DNA of 64,000 bases from Chondromyces crocatus (GTDB taxonomy: Bacteria > Myxococcota_A > Polyangia > Polyangiales > Polyangiaceae): the NCBI RefSeq assembly GCF_001189295.1, contig NZ_CP012159.1:6030525-6094524 (forward strand), read 5' to 3'. The notes beneath the pieces are model-generated. The model saw only the letters and a list, made by a program, of their open reading frames with translations, was not told where the DNA came from and did not search any database. Within the stretch, counting starts at the first letter, position 1; each line of letters starts with the position of its first letter. Shown here piece by piece: positions 1 to 9,289 of this stretch. The position numbers and the translations under genes were made by a program.

Positions 1-1
1 G

Positions 2-1129
2 CGAGTCCGCCTCCACGAGGTCGCGGCAGGTCGGCAGCATGCGCCGCTCTCGATCGCGAAGTCGCTGGAGGGTACGGGCGTCGCGCTGCGCGTGGGCTGG
101 GTTCGCCACGTCGATGCGGCGGCGAAGCGCCTGGAGATCGCTCACGCAGGCGGCGAGCAGAGCCAGCTCTCCTACGACGCCTTGCTGTTCGCGCCGGGGA
201 GCGTCGCCGCGCCGAGCCGTGTGGCCGGGAGTGACGAGCATGCCTTCAATCCCGCCAACGCCGAGGGCGCAGAGCGGCTGCGGCAGCGGCTTTCAGCGGC
301 GCGCTCCGGGGAGCGGGTGGTGGTGGTGGGTGGTGGGCTCACCGCGCTGGAGATCGCCACCGAGATCGCCGAGGCGCGCCCGGAGCTCTCCGTCTCGCTC
401 GCCACGCGCGGCGAGTTCGGAGGTGACCTGTCGCCGCGGGGTCGCGCCTACCTCCAGAAGACCTTCGAGGAGCTTCGCATCGACGTGCACGCCAGGGTCA
501 GCGCGCGCGAGGTGCTGGCGGATCGGCTCGTGCTCGCCCCCGAAGCGTCGAGCGCTCCGCTCACCTCGCTTCCTGCCGACATCGTCATCCTCGCCACCGG
601 CTTCCGTCCTTCGGCGCTGGCGGAGATCTCCGGTCTGGAGATCTGCCCGGACGGGCGTCTCGTGGTGGACGACACGCTGCGGTCTCCGGCGCATCCCGCG
701 ATCTGGGGCGCTGGCGATGCCGTGGCGGTGGTCGGGGAGGACGGCTCCTTCCTCCGCATGAGCTGCGCGACGGCCATGCCGCAAGGCGTCCACGCCGCCG
801 ACGCGATGATCGCCACGCTCGCCGGGGAGCCTGCGCCGCAGTTCGGATTCTCGTACGTCGTCCGGTGCATGAGCCTGGGGCGTCGGCGCGGGCTCATCCA
901 GGTCGTCGACCGACACGACCGCCCGCAGGATCGCGTCTTCACGGGAGGTTTCGCGGCGTGGATCAAGGAGCAGGTCTGCGCCTACACCCTCCTTTCCCTG
1001 CGCGCCGAGCGGGCCTTGAGCGGCGTCTACCGCTGGCCAGGCCAGCAGCGCGCGTCGAGCGCGTCCGCGCCCTCCGTAGGGCGAGGCAAGCGCGGTGTCG
1101 GCGGGCTCGACGCGGTCGCCGTGCGATGA
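2..1129 (+). CDS. NAD(P)/FAD-dependent oxidoreductase, 5' partial
   Basis: This is the C-terminal part of a pyridine nucleotide-disulphide/NDH-2-like flavoprotein. The reading frame is open to the first base of the window, so the N-terminal FAD-binding segment lies outside. Visible are the second Rossmann fold with VVVVGGGLTALE, the ATGFRPS strand, and the FAD-ribityl motif IWGAGDAVAV. These flavoproteins pass electrons from NAD(P)H to a quinone or other acceptor; the substrate here cannot be read. The stop codon overlaps the start of the ECF41 sigma factor gene (ATGA). ECF41 sigma factors are known to sit beside carboxymuconolactone decarboxylase, oxidoreductase or epimerase genes (COE genes) and to regulate them, so this is probably the target and partner gene. 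Family confident, substrate unknown. Confidence 0.85.
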   Translation, partial: RVRLHEVAAGRQHAPLSIAKSLEGTGVALRVGWVRHVDAAAKRLEIAHAGGEQSQLSYDALLFAPGSVAAPSRVAGSDEHAFNPANAEGAERLRQRLSAARSGERVVVVGGGLTALEIATEIAEARPELSVSLATRGEFGGDLSPRGRAYLQKTFEELRIDVHARVSAREVLADRLVLAPEASSAPLTSLPADIVILATGFRPSALAEISGLEICPDGRLVVDDTLRSPAHPAIWGAGDAVAVVGEDGSFLRMSCATAMPQGVHAADAMIATLAGEPAPQFGFSYVVRCMSLGRRRGLIQVVDRHDRPQDRVFTGGFAAWIKEQVCAYTLLSLRAERALSGVYRWPGQQRASSASAPSVGRGKRGVGGLDAVAVR

Positions 1130-2139
1130 TGGGCGCGATGGGCATGGAGGTCGAACGCTTCACCGAGCACCGGCGCACCCTCTTCGGCATCGCGTACCGC
1201 ATGCTCGGCAGCGCCACCGAGGCCGACGACATCGTGCAGGAGGCTTACCTTCGTGCCCGATCGGCGCACGAGATTCCGGCTGCGCCCGGCCCGTGGCTCG
1301 CGACCATCGTCACCCGCCTCTGTCTCGACGTCCTCAAGTCCGCGCGCGCCCGGCGGGAGACCTACGTCGGGACATGGCTGCCCGAGCCCGTGCTCACCGG
1401 GGAGGTCGTCGATCTCGGCGCCCGCGTCTCACCTCTCCTCGGAGGCGCGGACGTGGACGCCCTGGAACCCGGTGCCCGCCTCGACGCCGCCGAGTCCGTC
1501 TCCATGGCCTTGCTGGTGCTGCTCGAGACACTGTCTCCGCTGGAGCGCGCGGCGTTCGTCCTCCGGGACGTGTTCGACTGGGAGTTCGATGCGATCGCGG
1601 CGGCACTGGAGCGTACGCCCTCCACCTGCCGGCAGCTCGTCCACCGCGCGCGGCAGCACATCGCCAGCGGACAACCACGCTTCCGCGCCACGGAGGCCGA
1701 GCGTCAGCGGCTGCTCGGTGCCTTCGTGCAGGCGCTCTCGGAAGGCGACGCGTCGAAGCTCGCCTCGCTCTTCGCGGACGACGTGGTGGCTTCCTCCGAT
1801 GGCGGAGGCAAGGTGAAGGCCGCGCGGCGTGACGTCATCGGTCCGGATCGCGTGAGCCGTCTCCTCATCGGCCTCGGCCGACTGGGGGCGCAGGCCGGCA
1901 TGCTCTTCGAGTTCTGCTCGGTCAACGGTGGCCCGGCATTGCTCCTGCGCGAACACGGCCGCCTGGTCGCGGTCCTCGGCATCGAGGTCTCTCCGGCGGG
2001 GGCCTCGCTGATCTGGATGCTGCGCAACCCCGACAAGCTCGGGCGCCTCGAAGCGACGCTCGCTGCAGAAGCGGGAGCCACACTGGACGGCAGCAGGGAG
2101 GTCGAGCGGGTGGGCCGCGGTGGCGAGCTACTGAACTGA
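1126..2139 (+). CDS. ECF41-family RNA polymerase sigma factor with SnoaL-like C-terminal domain
   Basis: A 337-residue extracytoplasmic-function sigma factor. Region 2 (about 10-75) and region 4 (about 130-185, with the helix-turn-helix around TPSTCRQLVHRAR) are followed by a SnoaL/NTF2-like domain of about 140 residues. All three hallmarks of family ECF41 are visible: WLPEP in the linker (84-88), DGGGK (225-229) and NPDK (301-304). In characterised members the C-terminal extension replaces an anti-sigma factor and tunes activity. The gene starts at the first of two adjacent ATGs and overlaps the oxidoreductase stop by four bases, so the two are probably co-translated. A segment between regions 2 and 4 (about 97-125) looks longer than in other sigma factors. 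No anti-sigma gene is adjacent, as expected for ECF41. Confidence 0.93.
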   Translation: MMGAMGMEVERFTEHRRTLFGIAYRMLGSATEADDIVQEAYLRARSAHEIPAAPGPWLATIVTRLCLDVLKSARARRETYVGTWLPEPVLTGEVVDLGARVSPLLGGADVDALEPGARLDAAESVSMALLVLLETLSPLERAAFVLRDVFDWEFDAIAAALERTPSTCRQLVHRARQHIASGQPRFRATEAERQRLLGAFVQALSEGDASKLASLFADDVVASSDGGGKVKAARRDVIGPDRVSRLLIGLGRLGAQAGMLFEFCSVNGGPALLLREHGRLVAVLGIEVSPAGASLIWMLRNPDKLGRLEATLAAEAGATLDGSREVERVGRGGELLN

Positions 2140-2188
2140 AGGGAAGAGCTGCTCCGTCGAAGGGAGCTGTTCGACCGAAGTGATCTGC

Positions 2189-3526
2189 TCAGAACCCGGT
2201 GCCCAGACCGACGCCGTGAGGCCCAGGCAACCCGAGCTGCGCGCGCGCCTTCTCGTTCGGAGGGGGGCCCTCGGGCGCATCTGCAGGCGTCTCCATGGCG
2301 AGCAGGTCGAGGACGGAAGCGCGACCAGGGACCCAGCGCAGCAGGTCCGCAGCGCGCTCGGGGACGAGGTCGCGAGGAGCGACCCCTCTGGCGGCACTCG
2401 CCCGCGCGATCCGCAGGGCGAGGCCCGCCATCAGCCCTTCGAGCGCGTCCCGTGGCACGAACGGGTGGCCGAACGTACGCCAGGCGCTCGCCCCGAATGC
2501 CGTCTCCTCGACCTCGATCGGATGAGACTCCCGGAGTTTCGGCACCGCTCGCGACGCGTCGCCGAAGAGCGCCGCGATCGTCTCGACGGCCTCGCCCAGC
2601 GAAAGCGACGAGAGCATCCCCGCCGCCCGCCGGGCGTTGCTCGGCCCGCTCGTGGTCGGGGAGGTACTTGCGATGGGCCCGATCGCGCGCGCGACGGCGC
2701 GGATCCGGTCGAGCATGGGTGCCGTGCGCAGCTCGTCCCAGAACGCACGACCGCGCGCCACCGCCTCCTCGTACACGTCCCGCGTACGAACGCCCTTCAG
2801 ATCCTGGAGCGGAAGCCACAGCGTGGTGCCCTCATCGAGATCGACGCGAGCGTACCGATCCCCGAGGCAGGAGAGGAACGAGTCCTCGGGGAGCGGCACC
2901 TGCCGGATCTCTCGCACCACCCCACGCGCTCCCTCCGCGTGGTACTGCGTCTCGACCCGCCCTCCGGACACGATTGCCACGGGAGCGACGGGCTCCGCGA
3001 GCGCTCGCGCGATCCAGACCGGCACCTCTCCGCTCGGGGCTTGCCACCAGAGAACGAGCGCGTGTTCGATCGCTTGCGTTACGTAGTCCGCGAGGGAGCG
3101 AGCCACCTGGCGCCCGTCATCGAGCGCGGCCGTCGTCGAGAACCAGAGCACGGCCGCATCGGCAGCGGCGCCCTCCGGCACGACGTACCAGGTTGCGCAC
3201 TCGGGCACGGGCGCGTCGAGCAGCAGCGCGCGCATGCCAGCACCGAAGGCGGTCCCTCCGGCCTCGTCGTCGGCGAAGCGCGTGGCGGCACCGAGCGGCG
3301 GGATCTGGAGGCACCCCTCGCCAGGCGGCTCGATGAAGCGCCAGGCGATGTGAGCCCCGTTCATGGAGGCATAGAACGAGAGCAGCTCGCTCGGGATCTG
3401 CCCCTGCGCGGCGCGCAGCGCATCCTCGGGAGCCGGAGGCCGCAGCTCCGACACGACGACACGCACGTCGGTCCGGGCGGAGAAGGCCGCGAGGAACGTC
3501 TGGAGCTTCTCCGCCGTCGGATCCAC
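2189..3526 (-). CDS. hypothetical protein, SMI1/KNR4-like N-terminus possible
   Basis: A 445-residue soluble protein without signal peptide or membrane segment, starting with GTG. The first 170 residues (FLAAFSARTDVRVVV, then LLSFYASMNGAHIAW and a LADYVTQAIEHAL helix) recall the SMI1/KNR4 immunity and regulatory fold, but I cannot confirm membership. The rest is Ala/Arg-rich and helical, with WLPLQDLKGV near residue 245. It is convergent with the ECF41 gene and lies downstream of the GDT1 transporter gene on the same strand. No function is assigned. Confidence 0.75.
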   Translation of the reverse strand: MDPTAEKLQTFLAAFSARTDVRVVVSELRPPAPEDALRAAQGQIPSELLSFYASMNGAHIAWRFIEPPGEGCLQIPPLGAATRFADDEAGGTAFGAGMRALLLDAPVPECATWYVVPEGAAADAAVLWFSTTAALDDGRQVARSLADYVTQAIEHALVLWWQAPSGEVPVWIARALAEPVAPVAIVSGGRVETQYHAEGARGVVREIRQVPLPEDSFLSCLGDRYARVDLDEGTTLWLPLQDLKGVRTRDVYEEAVARGRAFWDELRTAPMLDRIRAVARAIGPIASTSPTTSGPSNARRAAGMLSSLSLGEAVETIAALFGDASRAVPKLRESHPIEVEETAFGASAWRTFGHPFVPRDALEGLMAGLALRIARASAARGVAPRDLVPERAADLLRWVPGRASVLDLLAMETPADAPEGPPPNEKARAQLGLPGPHGVGLGTGF

Positions 3527-3551
3527 GGCCCGCAGCCTACGTTGGCGGTCC

Positions 3552-3572
3552 CCGGCCGGACAACCCGGCCGG
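3552..3572 (-). terminator. hairpin just after the GDT1 transporter gene
   Basis: Perfect 8-bp stem (CCGGCCGG on both arms) with a five-base loop, beginning three bases past the stop codon of the transporter gene. There is no T-run after it on the minus strand, so it is at best a U-less intrinsic terminator or an RNA-stabilising 3' hairpin. Confidence 0.4.
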
Positions 3573-3574
3573 CA

Positions 3575-4129
3575 TCAGAACCCCAGCAGCACCCCGATCC
3601 CGAACAGGGCGAAGAGGCATGCGGCGAAGATGCGCACCCACTTCATCGGAATGCGCTGCGTCAGGCGCTCTCCGAAGACGACCGCGAGCCCGTCGGCGAA
3701 CAGCATGCCGAGCGTCGTCCCGATCGTCACCAGCACCGGCGCCTGGAAGCGCGCACCGAGCGCCACCGTCGCAAGCTGCGTCTTGTCACCCATCTCGGCG
3801 AGGAAGAACGCGACGAGCGTCGTCAGGAACGGGCCGAACCGATCGTTCTGCGGACCGTCCTCGTCCTTGTCCGGGATCAGGATCCAGATCGCGAATGCCC
3901 CGAAGATCGCAGCGAGCGCGTAGCGCAGCACATCGGCGGGCACCCGCGCCGACACCGCCCCGCCGACCCACGACGCCAGCCCGTGGTTCAGGATCGTGGC
4001 GACGAGGATCCCCGCCATGATCGTCCAGGGCCGCTTGTACCGGAGCGCCAGCACCAGCGCGAGGAGCTGGGTCTTGTCCCCCATCTCGGAGACAGCGACG
4101 AGCGCGAACGATTGAAGAAGTGCTTCCAT
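3575..4129 (-). CDS. TMEM165/GDT1 (UPF0016) family cation transporter
   Basis: A 184-residue inner-membrane protein with the duplicated architecture of the GDT1 family: two halves of three hydrophobic segments, each opening with the signature EMGDKTQ (residues 15-21 and 112-118). Family members move Mn2+ or Ca2+ out of the cytoplasm, with the acidic and polar residues of the two signatures forming the cation site. The start chosen (MEALLQSF) follows a GAGGG Shine-Dalgarno; a longer frame upstream is Arg-rich and lacks a membrane-protein N-terminus. I looked upstream for a yybP-ykoY manganese riboswitch, which often controls this family, and could not recognise its conserved loops. Confidence 0.93.
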   Translation of the reverse strand: MEALLQSFALVAVSEMGDKTQLLALVLALRYKRPWTIMAGILVATILNHGLASWVGGAVSARVPADVLRYALAAIFGAFAIWILIPDKDEDGPQNDRFGPFLTTLVAFFLAEMGDKTQLATVALGARFQAPVLVTIGTTLGMLFADGLAVVFGERLTQRIPMKWVRIFAACLFALFGIGVLLGF

Positions 4130-4325
4130 GACGATCCCTCGAGATGTCGCGCAGCGGGGGATCGGACGGGAGAGACGAGACCCCACGGCGCAACGAGTGC
4201 GCGGTGATAGTCTCGTCGACACGGTCGCGACGCCCTGAGAGGGCCTCGTTGACCTTGCCGCGGCGCCGGGAACGGTGGTTCCAGCATGTCGACGCCGCGA
4301 CCAGCAGAGGCTGGTTGACTACTCC

Positions 4326-6671
4326 CTAACGAACCCCTCTTACCACGCTCTCCATCGGCTGACCACCAGCCTCCCGGCCACCACCCGCCGCGCGGCGCTC
4401 TCCCTGATGCGCCTCCTGGGCCGCCAGCGCGCTCACGTTCACGATGCCGCGCGTGCTCACGCTGGGGACGAGCACGTGGAGCGGCCGCGCCGTACCCAGC
4501 AAGAGCGGCCCCACCGGCAACCCATCGGCGGCGACCTTGAGCAGGTTGAACGCGATGTTCGCGGCGTCGAGCGTGGGCATCACCAGCAGGTTCGCGGTCC
4601 CCGAGATCCGGCTGTCGGGCACGGCGCGCTTGCGGATCATCTCCGACAGGGCCGCGTCGGCGTGCATCTCGCCGTCGACCTCCAGCTCGGGCGCGCGCTC
4701 GCGCACCAGCGAGAGCGCCTGCCGCATCTTGCGCGGCTGCGGCGCGCTGCTCGCGCCGAACGACGAGTGGGACAGCAGTGCCGCCTTGGGGGGGATGCCG
4801 AACTCGCGTACGGCTTCCGCCGCGAGCAGCGTCATCTCGGCGATTTGCTCGGCGGTGGGGTCGATGTTCACGTGCGTGTCGCAGAAGAACAGCGTCCCCG
4901 CCTGGGTGATCAGCGCCGACAGCGCGTAGATGCGCTCCACGCCCGGGCGCAGCCGGATGATGGGCAGCACGTAGGACATGTGCTTGCTCCACTCGCCGCT
5001 ACCCCCGCAGATCGCCGCGTCCACCAACCCCTCGTGCAGCATCATCGCTGCAGCCACGTTCGGCCGCAGGTAGATGCGCCGCTCCGCCAGATCGGGAGGC
5101 GCGCCCCGCCGCCCCACGAGGAGCTGGTACGCCCCCACCAGCGGCTTGAACGCCTCCCGGTCCTTGAACGGATCGAGGATCTGCACCCGCTGAAGGAGAT
5201 CCCGCCGCAGCCCGAGCGCGCGCGACCGCTCCTCGATCACCTCGCGCCGCCCGATGAGCAGGGGCTCCGCGATGTGATCGTCGAGCACGATGCTCACCGC
5301 GCGCAGCACCCGCTCGTCCTCGCCCTCGGCGTAGACCAGCTTCTTCGGCGCCGACTTCCGAGCCGCCTCGAACACCGGACGCATGAGCTGACCCGAGCGG
5401 AACACGAACCGCTCCAGCTCCCGCCGGTAAGCGACGAAGTCTTCGATCGGCCGCTCGGCCACGCCGCTATCCATGGCCGCGCGCGCCACCGCGGGCGCGA
5501 TCTGCAGGATCAGCCGCGGATCGAACGGCTTCGGGATGATGTAGTCCGGCCCGAACACCGGCGCCGCACCACCGTACGCCGCCGCCACCACCTCGCTCGC
5601 CTCGGCCCGCGCCAGGTCCGCGATCGCCTCCACGGCGGCGAGCTCCATCGCCTGGTTGATCGTCGTCGCCCCCACGTCCAGCGCCCCGCGGAAGATGAAC
5701 GGGAAGCACAGCACGTTGTTCACCTGGTTCGGGAAATCGCTGCGCCCCGTGGCCACGATCGCGTCCGGCCGCGCCGCGGTGACCAGCGCAGGCAGGATCT
5801 CCGGCTCCGGATTCGCCAGCGCCAGCACCAGCGGCTTCTCTGCGAGCTGCGCGAGCCACTCCGGCTTCAGCACCCGCGGCGCCGACAGCCCGAGGAACAC
5901 GTCGGCCCCTGCGAGCACCTCCGCCAGCGTCCGCGCCTCCGTCTCGCGCGCGTACGCTGCCATGTTCGGCAGCATGTCCGCGTCCCGCCCCGCGTACACC
6001 ACCCCCTTGATGTCGGTCAGCGTCACGTTCTTCGGATCGAGCCCTAGCGCCACCAGCAGATCCACGCACGCGAGCGCCGCGGCTCCCGCACCCGACGTCA
6101 CGAGCTTCACGTCCTTCAGCTCCTTCCCCTGGAGCGTCAGCCCGTTGCGCACCGCGGCCGCGACGATGATCGCCGTCCCGTGTTGATCGTCGTGGAACAC
6201 CGGGATGCGCATCCGCTCCCGCAGCTTCTTCTCCACGTAGAAGCAGTCGGGCGCCTTCACGTCCTCCAGGTTGATCGCCCCGAAGGTCGGCTCCAGCGCC
6301 GCCACCACCTCGCAGAACCGATCCGGATCCTGCGCATCCACCTCGATGTCGAACACATCGATGCCCGCGAACTTCTTGAAGAGGACCGCCTTGCCCTCCA
6401 TCACCGGCTTGCCCGCCAGTGCCCCGATGTTGCCGAGCCCCAGCACCGCCGTCCCGTTGGAGATGACCGCCACCAGGTTGCCGCGCGCCGTGTAATCCCG
6501 CGCAAGCTTCGGGTCTTCCTTGATCGCCTCGCACGCCGCGGCCACCCCGGGCGAGTACGCGAGCGCGAGATCGCGCTGCGTCGCCATGCGCTTGGTGGGC
6601 TCGACCTGGAGCTTCCCCGGCCTGGGCGAGCGGTGATACTCCAGCGCTGCTTTCCGGAAATCGTCGTCCAT
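4326..6671 (-). CDS. maeB: NADP-dependent malic enzyme with C-terminal phosphotransacetylase-like domain
   Basis: A 781-residue MaeB-type enzyme that decarboxylates malate oxidatively to pyruvate with formation of NADPH. The malic enzyme domain (about 1-420) shows the catalytic Tyr39 in LAYSPGVA, the Lys pair 99-100 in KKFAGID, the metal-binding [11 protein letters not shown] and [10 protein letters not shown], and the nucleotide fold [11 protein letters not shown]. The second half (about 430-760) resembles phosphate acetyltransferase; in MaeB this domain is regulatory (acetyl-CoA sensing) rather than catalytic. Length is close to E. coli MaeB. The last 30 residues are a low-complexity Gly/Arg tail. 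It appears to be a single transcription unit. Confidence 0.96.
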   Translation of the reverse strand: MDDDFRKAALEYHRSPRPGKLQVEPTKRMATQRDLALAYSPGVAAACEAIKEDPKLARDYTARGNLVAVISNGTAVLGLGNIGALAGKPVMEGKAVLFKKFAGIDVFDIEVDAQDPDRFCEVVAALEPTFGAINLEDVKAPDCFYVEKKLRERMRIPVFHDDQHGTAIIVAAAVRNGLTLQGKELKDVKLVTSGAGAAALACVDLLVALGLDPKNVTLTDIKGVVYAGRDADMLPNMAAYARETEARTLAEVLAGADVFLGLSAPRVLKPEWLAQLAEKPLVLALANPEPEILPALVTAARPDAIVATGRSDFPNQVNNVLCFPFIFRGALDVGATTINQAMELAAVEAIADLARAEASEVVAAAYGGAAPVFGPDYIIPKPFDPRLILQIAPAVARAAMDSGVAERPIEDFVAYRRELERFVFRSGQLMRPVFEAARKSAPKKLVYAEGEDERVLRAVSIVLDDHIAEPLLIGRREVIEERSRALGLRRDLLQRVQILDPFKDREAFKPLVGAYQLLVGRRGAPPDLAERRIYLRPNVAAAMMLHEGLVDAAICGGSGEWSKHMSYVLPIIRLRPGVERIYALSALITQAGTLFFCDTHVNIDPTAEQIAEMTLLAAEAVREFGIPPKAALLSHSSFGASSAPQPRKMRQALSLVRERAPELEVDGEMHADAALSEMIRKRAVPDSRISGTANLLVMPTLDAANIAFNLLKVAADGLPVGPLLLGTARPLHVLVPSVSTRGIVNVSALAAQEAHQGERRAAGGGREAGGQPMESVVRGVR

Positions 6672-6856
6672 GACGGCGCACCCTAACAGACCCGCGATCG
6701 CTGTCTCGGGTGTGCTGCACCTTCCTCGGTGCTGCCCGCATGGCGCGTCGCGTCGCAGGCTGAATTGTGCCTGGTTTGGGGACAGGTGTGAGGTGGGCGT
6801 GAGCTGCGTGACGCGAAGAAGCGTCGGGCCTCAGGGCCGAGGCGCGCGACAGGAGC

Positions 6857-8992
6857 CTACTGGGGCGGCGGGACCGCGCAGTGGTTGTTGATGCAGAGCG
6901 CTCCGGCGTCGCAGCAGTCGGCCGCCGTCTCGCACGTCTCCTCGATGCGCGCGCACTCCCCGGACTGCGGCGGGACGCACGCCGTGATCGGCTCGCCGTC
7001 GATGTTCACTTCGCCGGTCTGCCGGCAGAACAGCCCGTTGCAGCAGTCCGCGCCCGACTCGCAGAGGTCGCCTTGCGGCTTGCAAGGATCGAGTGCCATG
7101 AACCCGCGCATGTTGCCTGCCAGAAGCTCCTGCTCTCCCAGATAGAACGCTGGGTGGCTCGCATCCGCCTGGCCCTGGTGGTTGATGTCGATCGCGGCGA
7201 TCCACAGCTTCTTCCGGAGGCTCGGCTCCTCGTTGCCGTTCACGATCCCGCCCCACTTGTTGCCGCTGCCCGCCACCGTACCGCCTGGCGCGAGCGTGTG
7301 CCCGTACGCGCGGCGGCTGGTGAACACCACCCAGTAGTACCCTCCGACCGCGACTGGCAGCACCGTGGGCTCGTAGCTCAGGTTCCCTTCCTCCTGCTCC
7401 CCGTAGGGCAGGGTCGAGCTGCCGCCTGCGTCACGCCCGTTGAGCTGGTTCAGCGTTGCCACCGTCCGCGTCGCCACATCGACCAGCCGCAGCTCCGCGT
7501 AGCGCGGCCCCCCGCCGTGCGTCGCCGTGTCGAAGGCGTCGCCATCGTGGTACACGAGCGCCGTCGCGTCGGGCAGGAAGCTCGGCCACCCCGCGATCGC
7601 CCGCGTCGCCGTCGCCACCGTCTGCAGGTTGGAGAACGCCGGCGGCGACGCCGAACCGTCGAAATCCATCACCGCGATCGTCTTCCCGTTCGCGCCGCCG
7701 TCGTACTGCGCGAACGACAGGAGGCGCCCGTCCGGCGAGAACGCGGGCGTCAGCGCGTAGGTCACCGCGCCCGTGAGGCTCGGCGCCAGCACCTCTTCCC
7801 CCGTCGACGTATCGTACAGCCGCGAGGGCGCCGGCCCCTCCAGCCCGCGCACCGGCGAGCCCTGCGGGACGCCGTTGCTCACCATCCACTCCCCGTTCGG
7901 CGTCAGCCCCCCGAACGACATCTTGCGCCCGTCGTCGGCGAGATGCCGCTGCGTCACGCTGCCGTCGGTGCCGATCTCGAAGCTCGCGCTGTCGAGCGGG
8001 TTGTTGATCGTCCAGTCCACCCCCGACACCAGCACATTGCCGTTCGCGCTGACCGAGTGGCACACCGTGCAGCCCGAGATGAAGATCTGCGCATCCACGT
8101 TCGGCCGCACCCGCAGGATCGCCGCCCCGTTCGTCTGCGCCGAGCGGTAGGTGTTGTAGTAGATCGACCCCTTGAAATCGCCGGGCGCGATCCGCCACGT
8201 CTCGCTCACCGGCCCGGTCACCTGGCCGCCGGCGAGCGTGGTCACCTCCACCCGCACGTCGTCGGTCCCCGACGCGCTCAGCGTCAGCGCGCGCCAGACG
8301 TCCTGCGGCAGCACCACCTGCGTCGGATTCGACGCCCCGAAGAACCCCTCGTACGTGAACCCTGGCACCGTGAGGCGTACGTACGTCGCGTCCGCGGACC
8401 ACCCCGCGAGCTGCAGATCCGGCGCCCGCAGCCCGCGCGGGAACACCGTCTTGTCGTACGGGTAGAGGAAGCGCAGGTTCGGATCCGCGCTGCCCCCGTT
8501 CTGCAGATCCACCTGATCCTCCGGAGACACGTTCCCCGGGTTGTCCACGATCTGCACCCGCACCGTGACCGTCGTCGACGCCGTGAGCGCCCCGCTCCGC
8601 GCCGTCACCGTCGCCACCCCGGCGACCAGACCCTTGGAGGTCAGCTCTCCTTGCGTGTCGATCGTCCCGACGACGATGTCGCTGACCTCCCAGGTCACGC
8701 TCCCCGGCGCCGACCCATCCGCGAGCGCCGCCGTGAACTGCAGGCTCCTCGGCGTCCCGTCGACGTCGAGCACCGCGTTCTGCGGGCTGATGGTGAGCGA
8801 CGACGGCGCCCCGGGTCCGGTGGTGTCCAGCAGCTCGCCGCCCGCGCCACCGTTGCCCGACGGACCACCCGCGTCACCGCTGGACGAGGTGTCCCCCGAG
8901 CTGCCGTTGCCGCTGCTACCGCATGCAGCCGCGAGCGCTGCTGCGGAGATCGACGTGCCGAGAAGCAAAGTCCACGTCTTCGAGCGTGCCAT
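6857..8992 (-). CDS. lipoprotein with Ig-like domain, CXXCH haem motif, beta-propeller and Cys-rich tail
   Basis: A 711-residue exported protein. The signal peptide ends in a lipobox at Cys24 (ALAAAC), followed by a Gly/Ser spacer, a BIG2-like Ig domain (about 60-148), and a region with CTVCH at 308-312, the binding signature of c-type haem. Residues 340-560 carry PD40/WD40-like strands (TPNGEWMVSNG, AFSPDGRLLSFAQ, DATALVYHDG). The tail (about 625-711) has Cys clusters of the CESGADCCNGLFC type common in myxobacterial surface proteins. A good AAGGAG site precedes the ATG. The combination suggests a periplasmic or outer-membrane haem lipoprotein; no enzymatic role can be read. No cytochrome or c-type maturation gene is next to it. 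Confidence 0.85.
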   Translation of the reverse strand: MARSKTWTLLLGTSISAAALAAACGSSGNGSSGDTSSSGDAGGPSGNGGAGGELLDTTGPGAPSSLTISPQNAVLDVDGTPRSLQFTAALADGSAPGSVTWEVSDIVVGTIDTQGELTSKGLVAGVATVTARSGALTASTTVTVRVQIVDNPGNVSPEDQVDLQNGGSADPNLRFLYPYDKTVFPRGLRAPDLQLAGWSADATYVRLTVPGFTYEGFFGASNPTQVVLPQDVWRALTLSASGTDDVRVEVTTLAGGQVTGPVSETWRIAPGDFKGSIYYNTYRSAQTNGAAILRVRPNVDAQIFISGCTVCHSVSANGNVLVSGVDWTINNPLDSASFEIGTDGSVTQRHLADDGRKMSFGGLTPNGEWMVSNGVPQGSPVRGLEGPAPSRLYDTSTGEEVLAPSLTGAVTYALTPAFSPDGRLLSFAQYDGGANGKTIAVMDFDGSASPPAFSNLQTVATATRAIAGWPSFLPDATALVYHDGDAFDTATHGGGPRYAELRLVDVATRTVATLNQLNGRDAGGSSTLPYGEQEEGNLSYEPTVLPVAVGGYYWVVFTSRRAYGHTLAPGGTVAGSGNKWGGIVNGNEEPSLRKKLWIAAIDINHQGQADASHPAFYLGEQELLAGNMRGFMALDPCKPQGDLCESGADCCNGLFCRQTGEVNIDGEPITACVPPQSGECARIEETCETAADCCDAGALCINNHCAVPPPQ

Positions 8993-9247
8993 GCCAGAGA
9001 GCTCCTTGGAGGAAGGGGAACGGGAGCGGCCCGACCGTCAGCAACGGGCGGGAATCACGCGCCAGAATAACGCACCCTCATCGTCCGCGGACACAGGGAT
9101 GGACGGCGACACACCTCTCCAGCGCGTCGAGCGACGTCCCTCTGTGCTGGCGCGTCGACGCTTTCGCGCCTCGCTACCTCGCCTCTTCTCGTCTCGCCCC
9201 CGTCCCCCCGTGCAGGGGACTACGGGTCACCCGGCCCAAACCTTTAG

Positions 9248-9277
9248 CCCCCTCGGCGAGATTTGTCGGCGAGGGGG
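9248..9277 (-). terminator. hairpin downstream of methyltransferase gene
   Basis: Eight perfect pairs (CCCCCTCG with CGAGGGGG), one mismatch, then three more pairs around a six-base loop. It lies 12 bases past the methyltransferase stop codon. No T-run follows on the minus strand, so its termination strength is uncertain. The surrounding noncoding stretch back to 8993 shows nothing else I can name. Confidence 0.45.
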
Positions 9278-9289
9278 CCTCGGCTCACT

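Noticed and set aside
2180-4207. 675-codon open frame on the plus strand across two minus-strand genes
   Set aside because: Arg/Glu/Pro-rich shadow running over the GDT1 transporter and hypothetical genes; no recognisable domain.
4130-4330. yybP-ykoY manganese riboswitch upstream of the GDT1 transporter
   Set aside because: The expected conserved loop sequences could not be found by eye on the minus strand.
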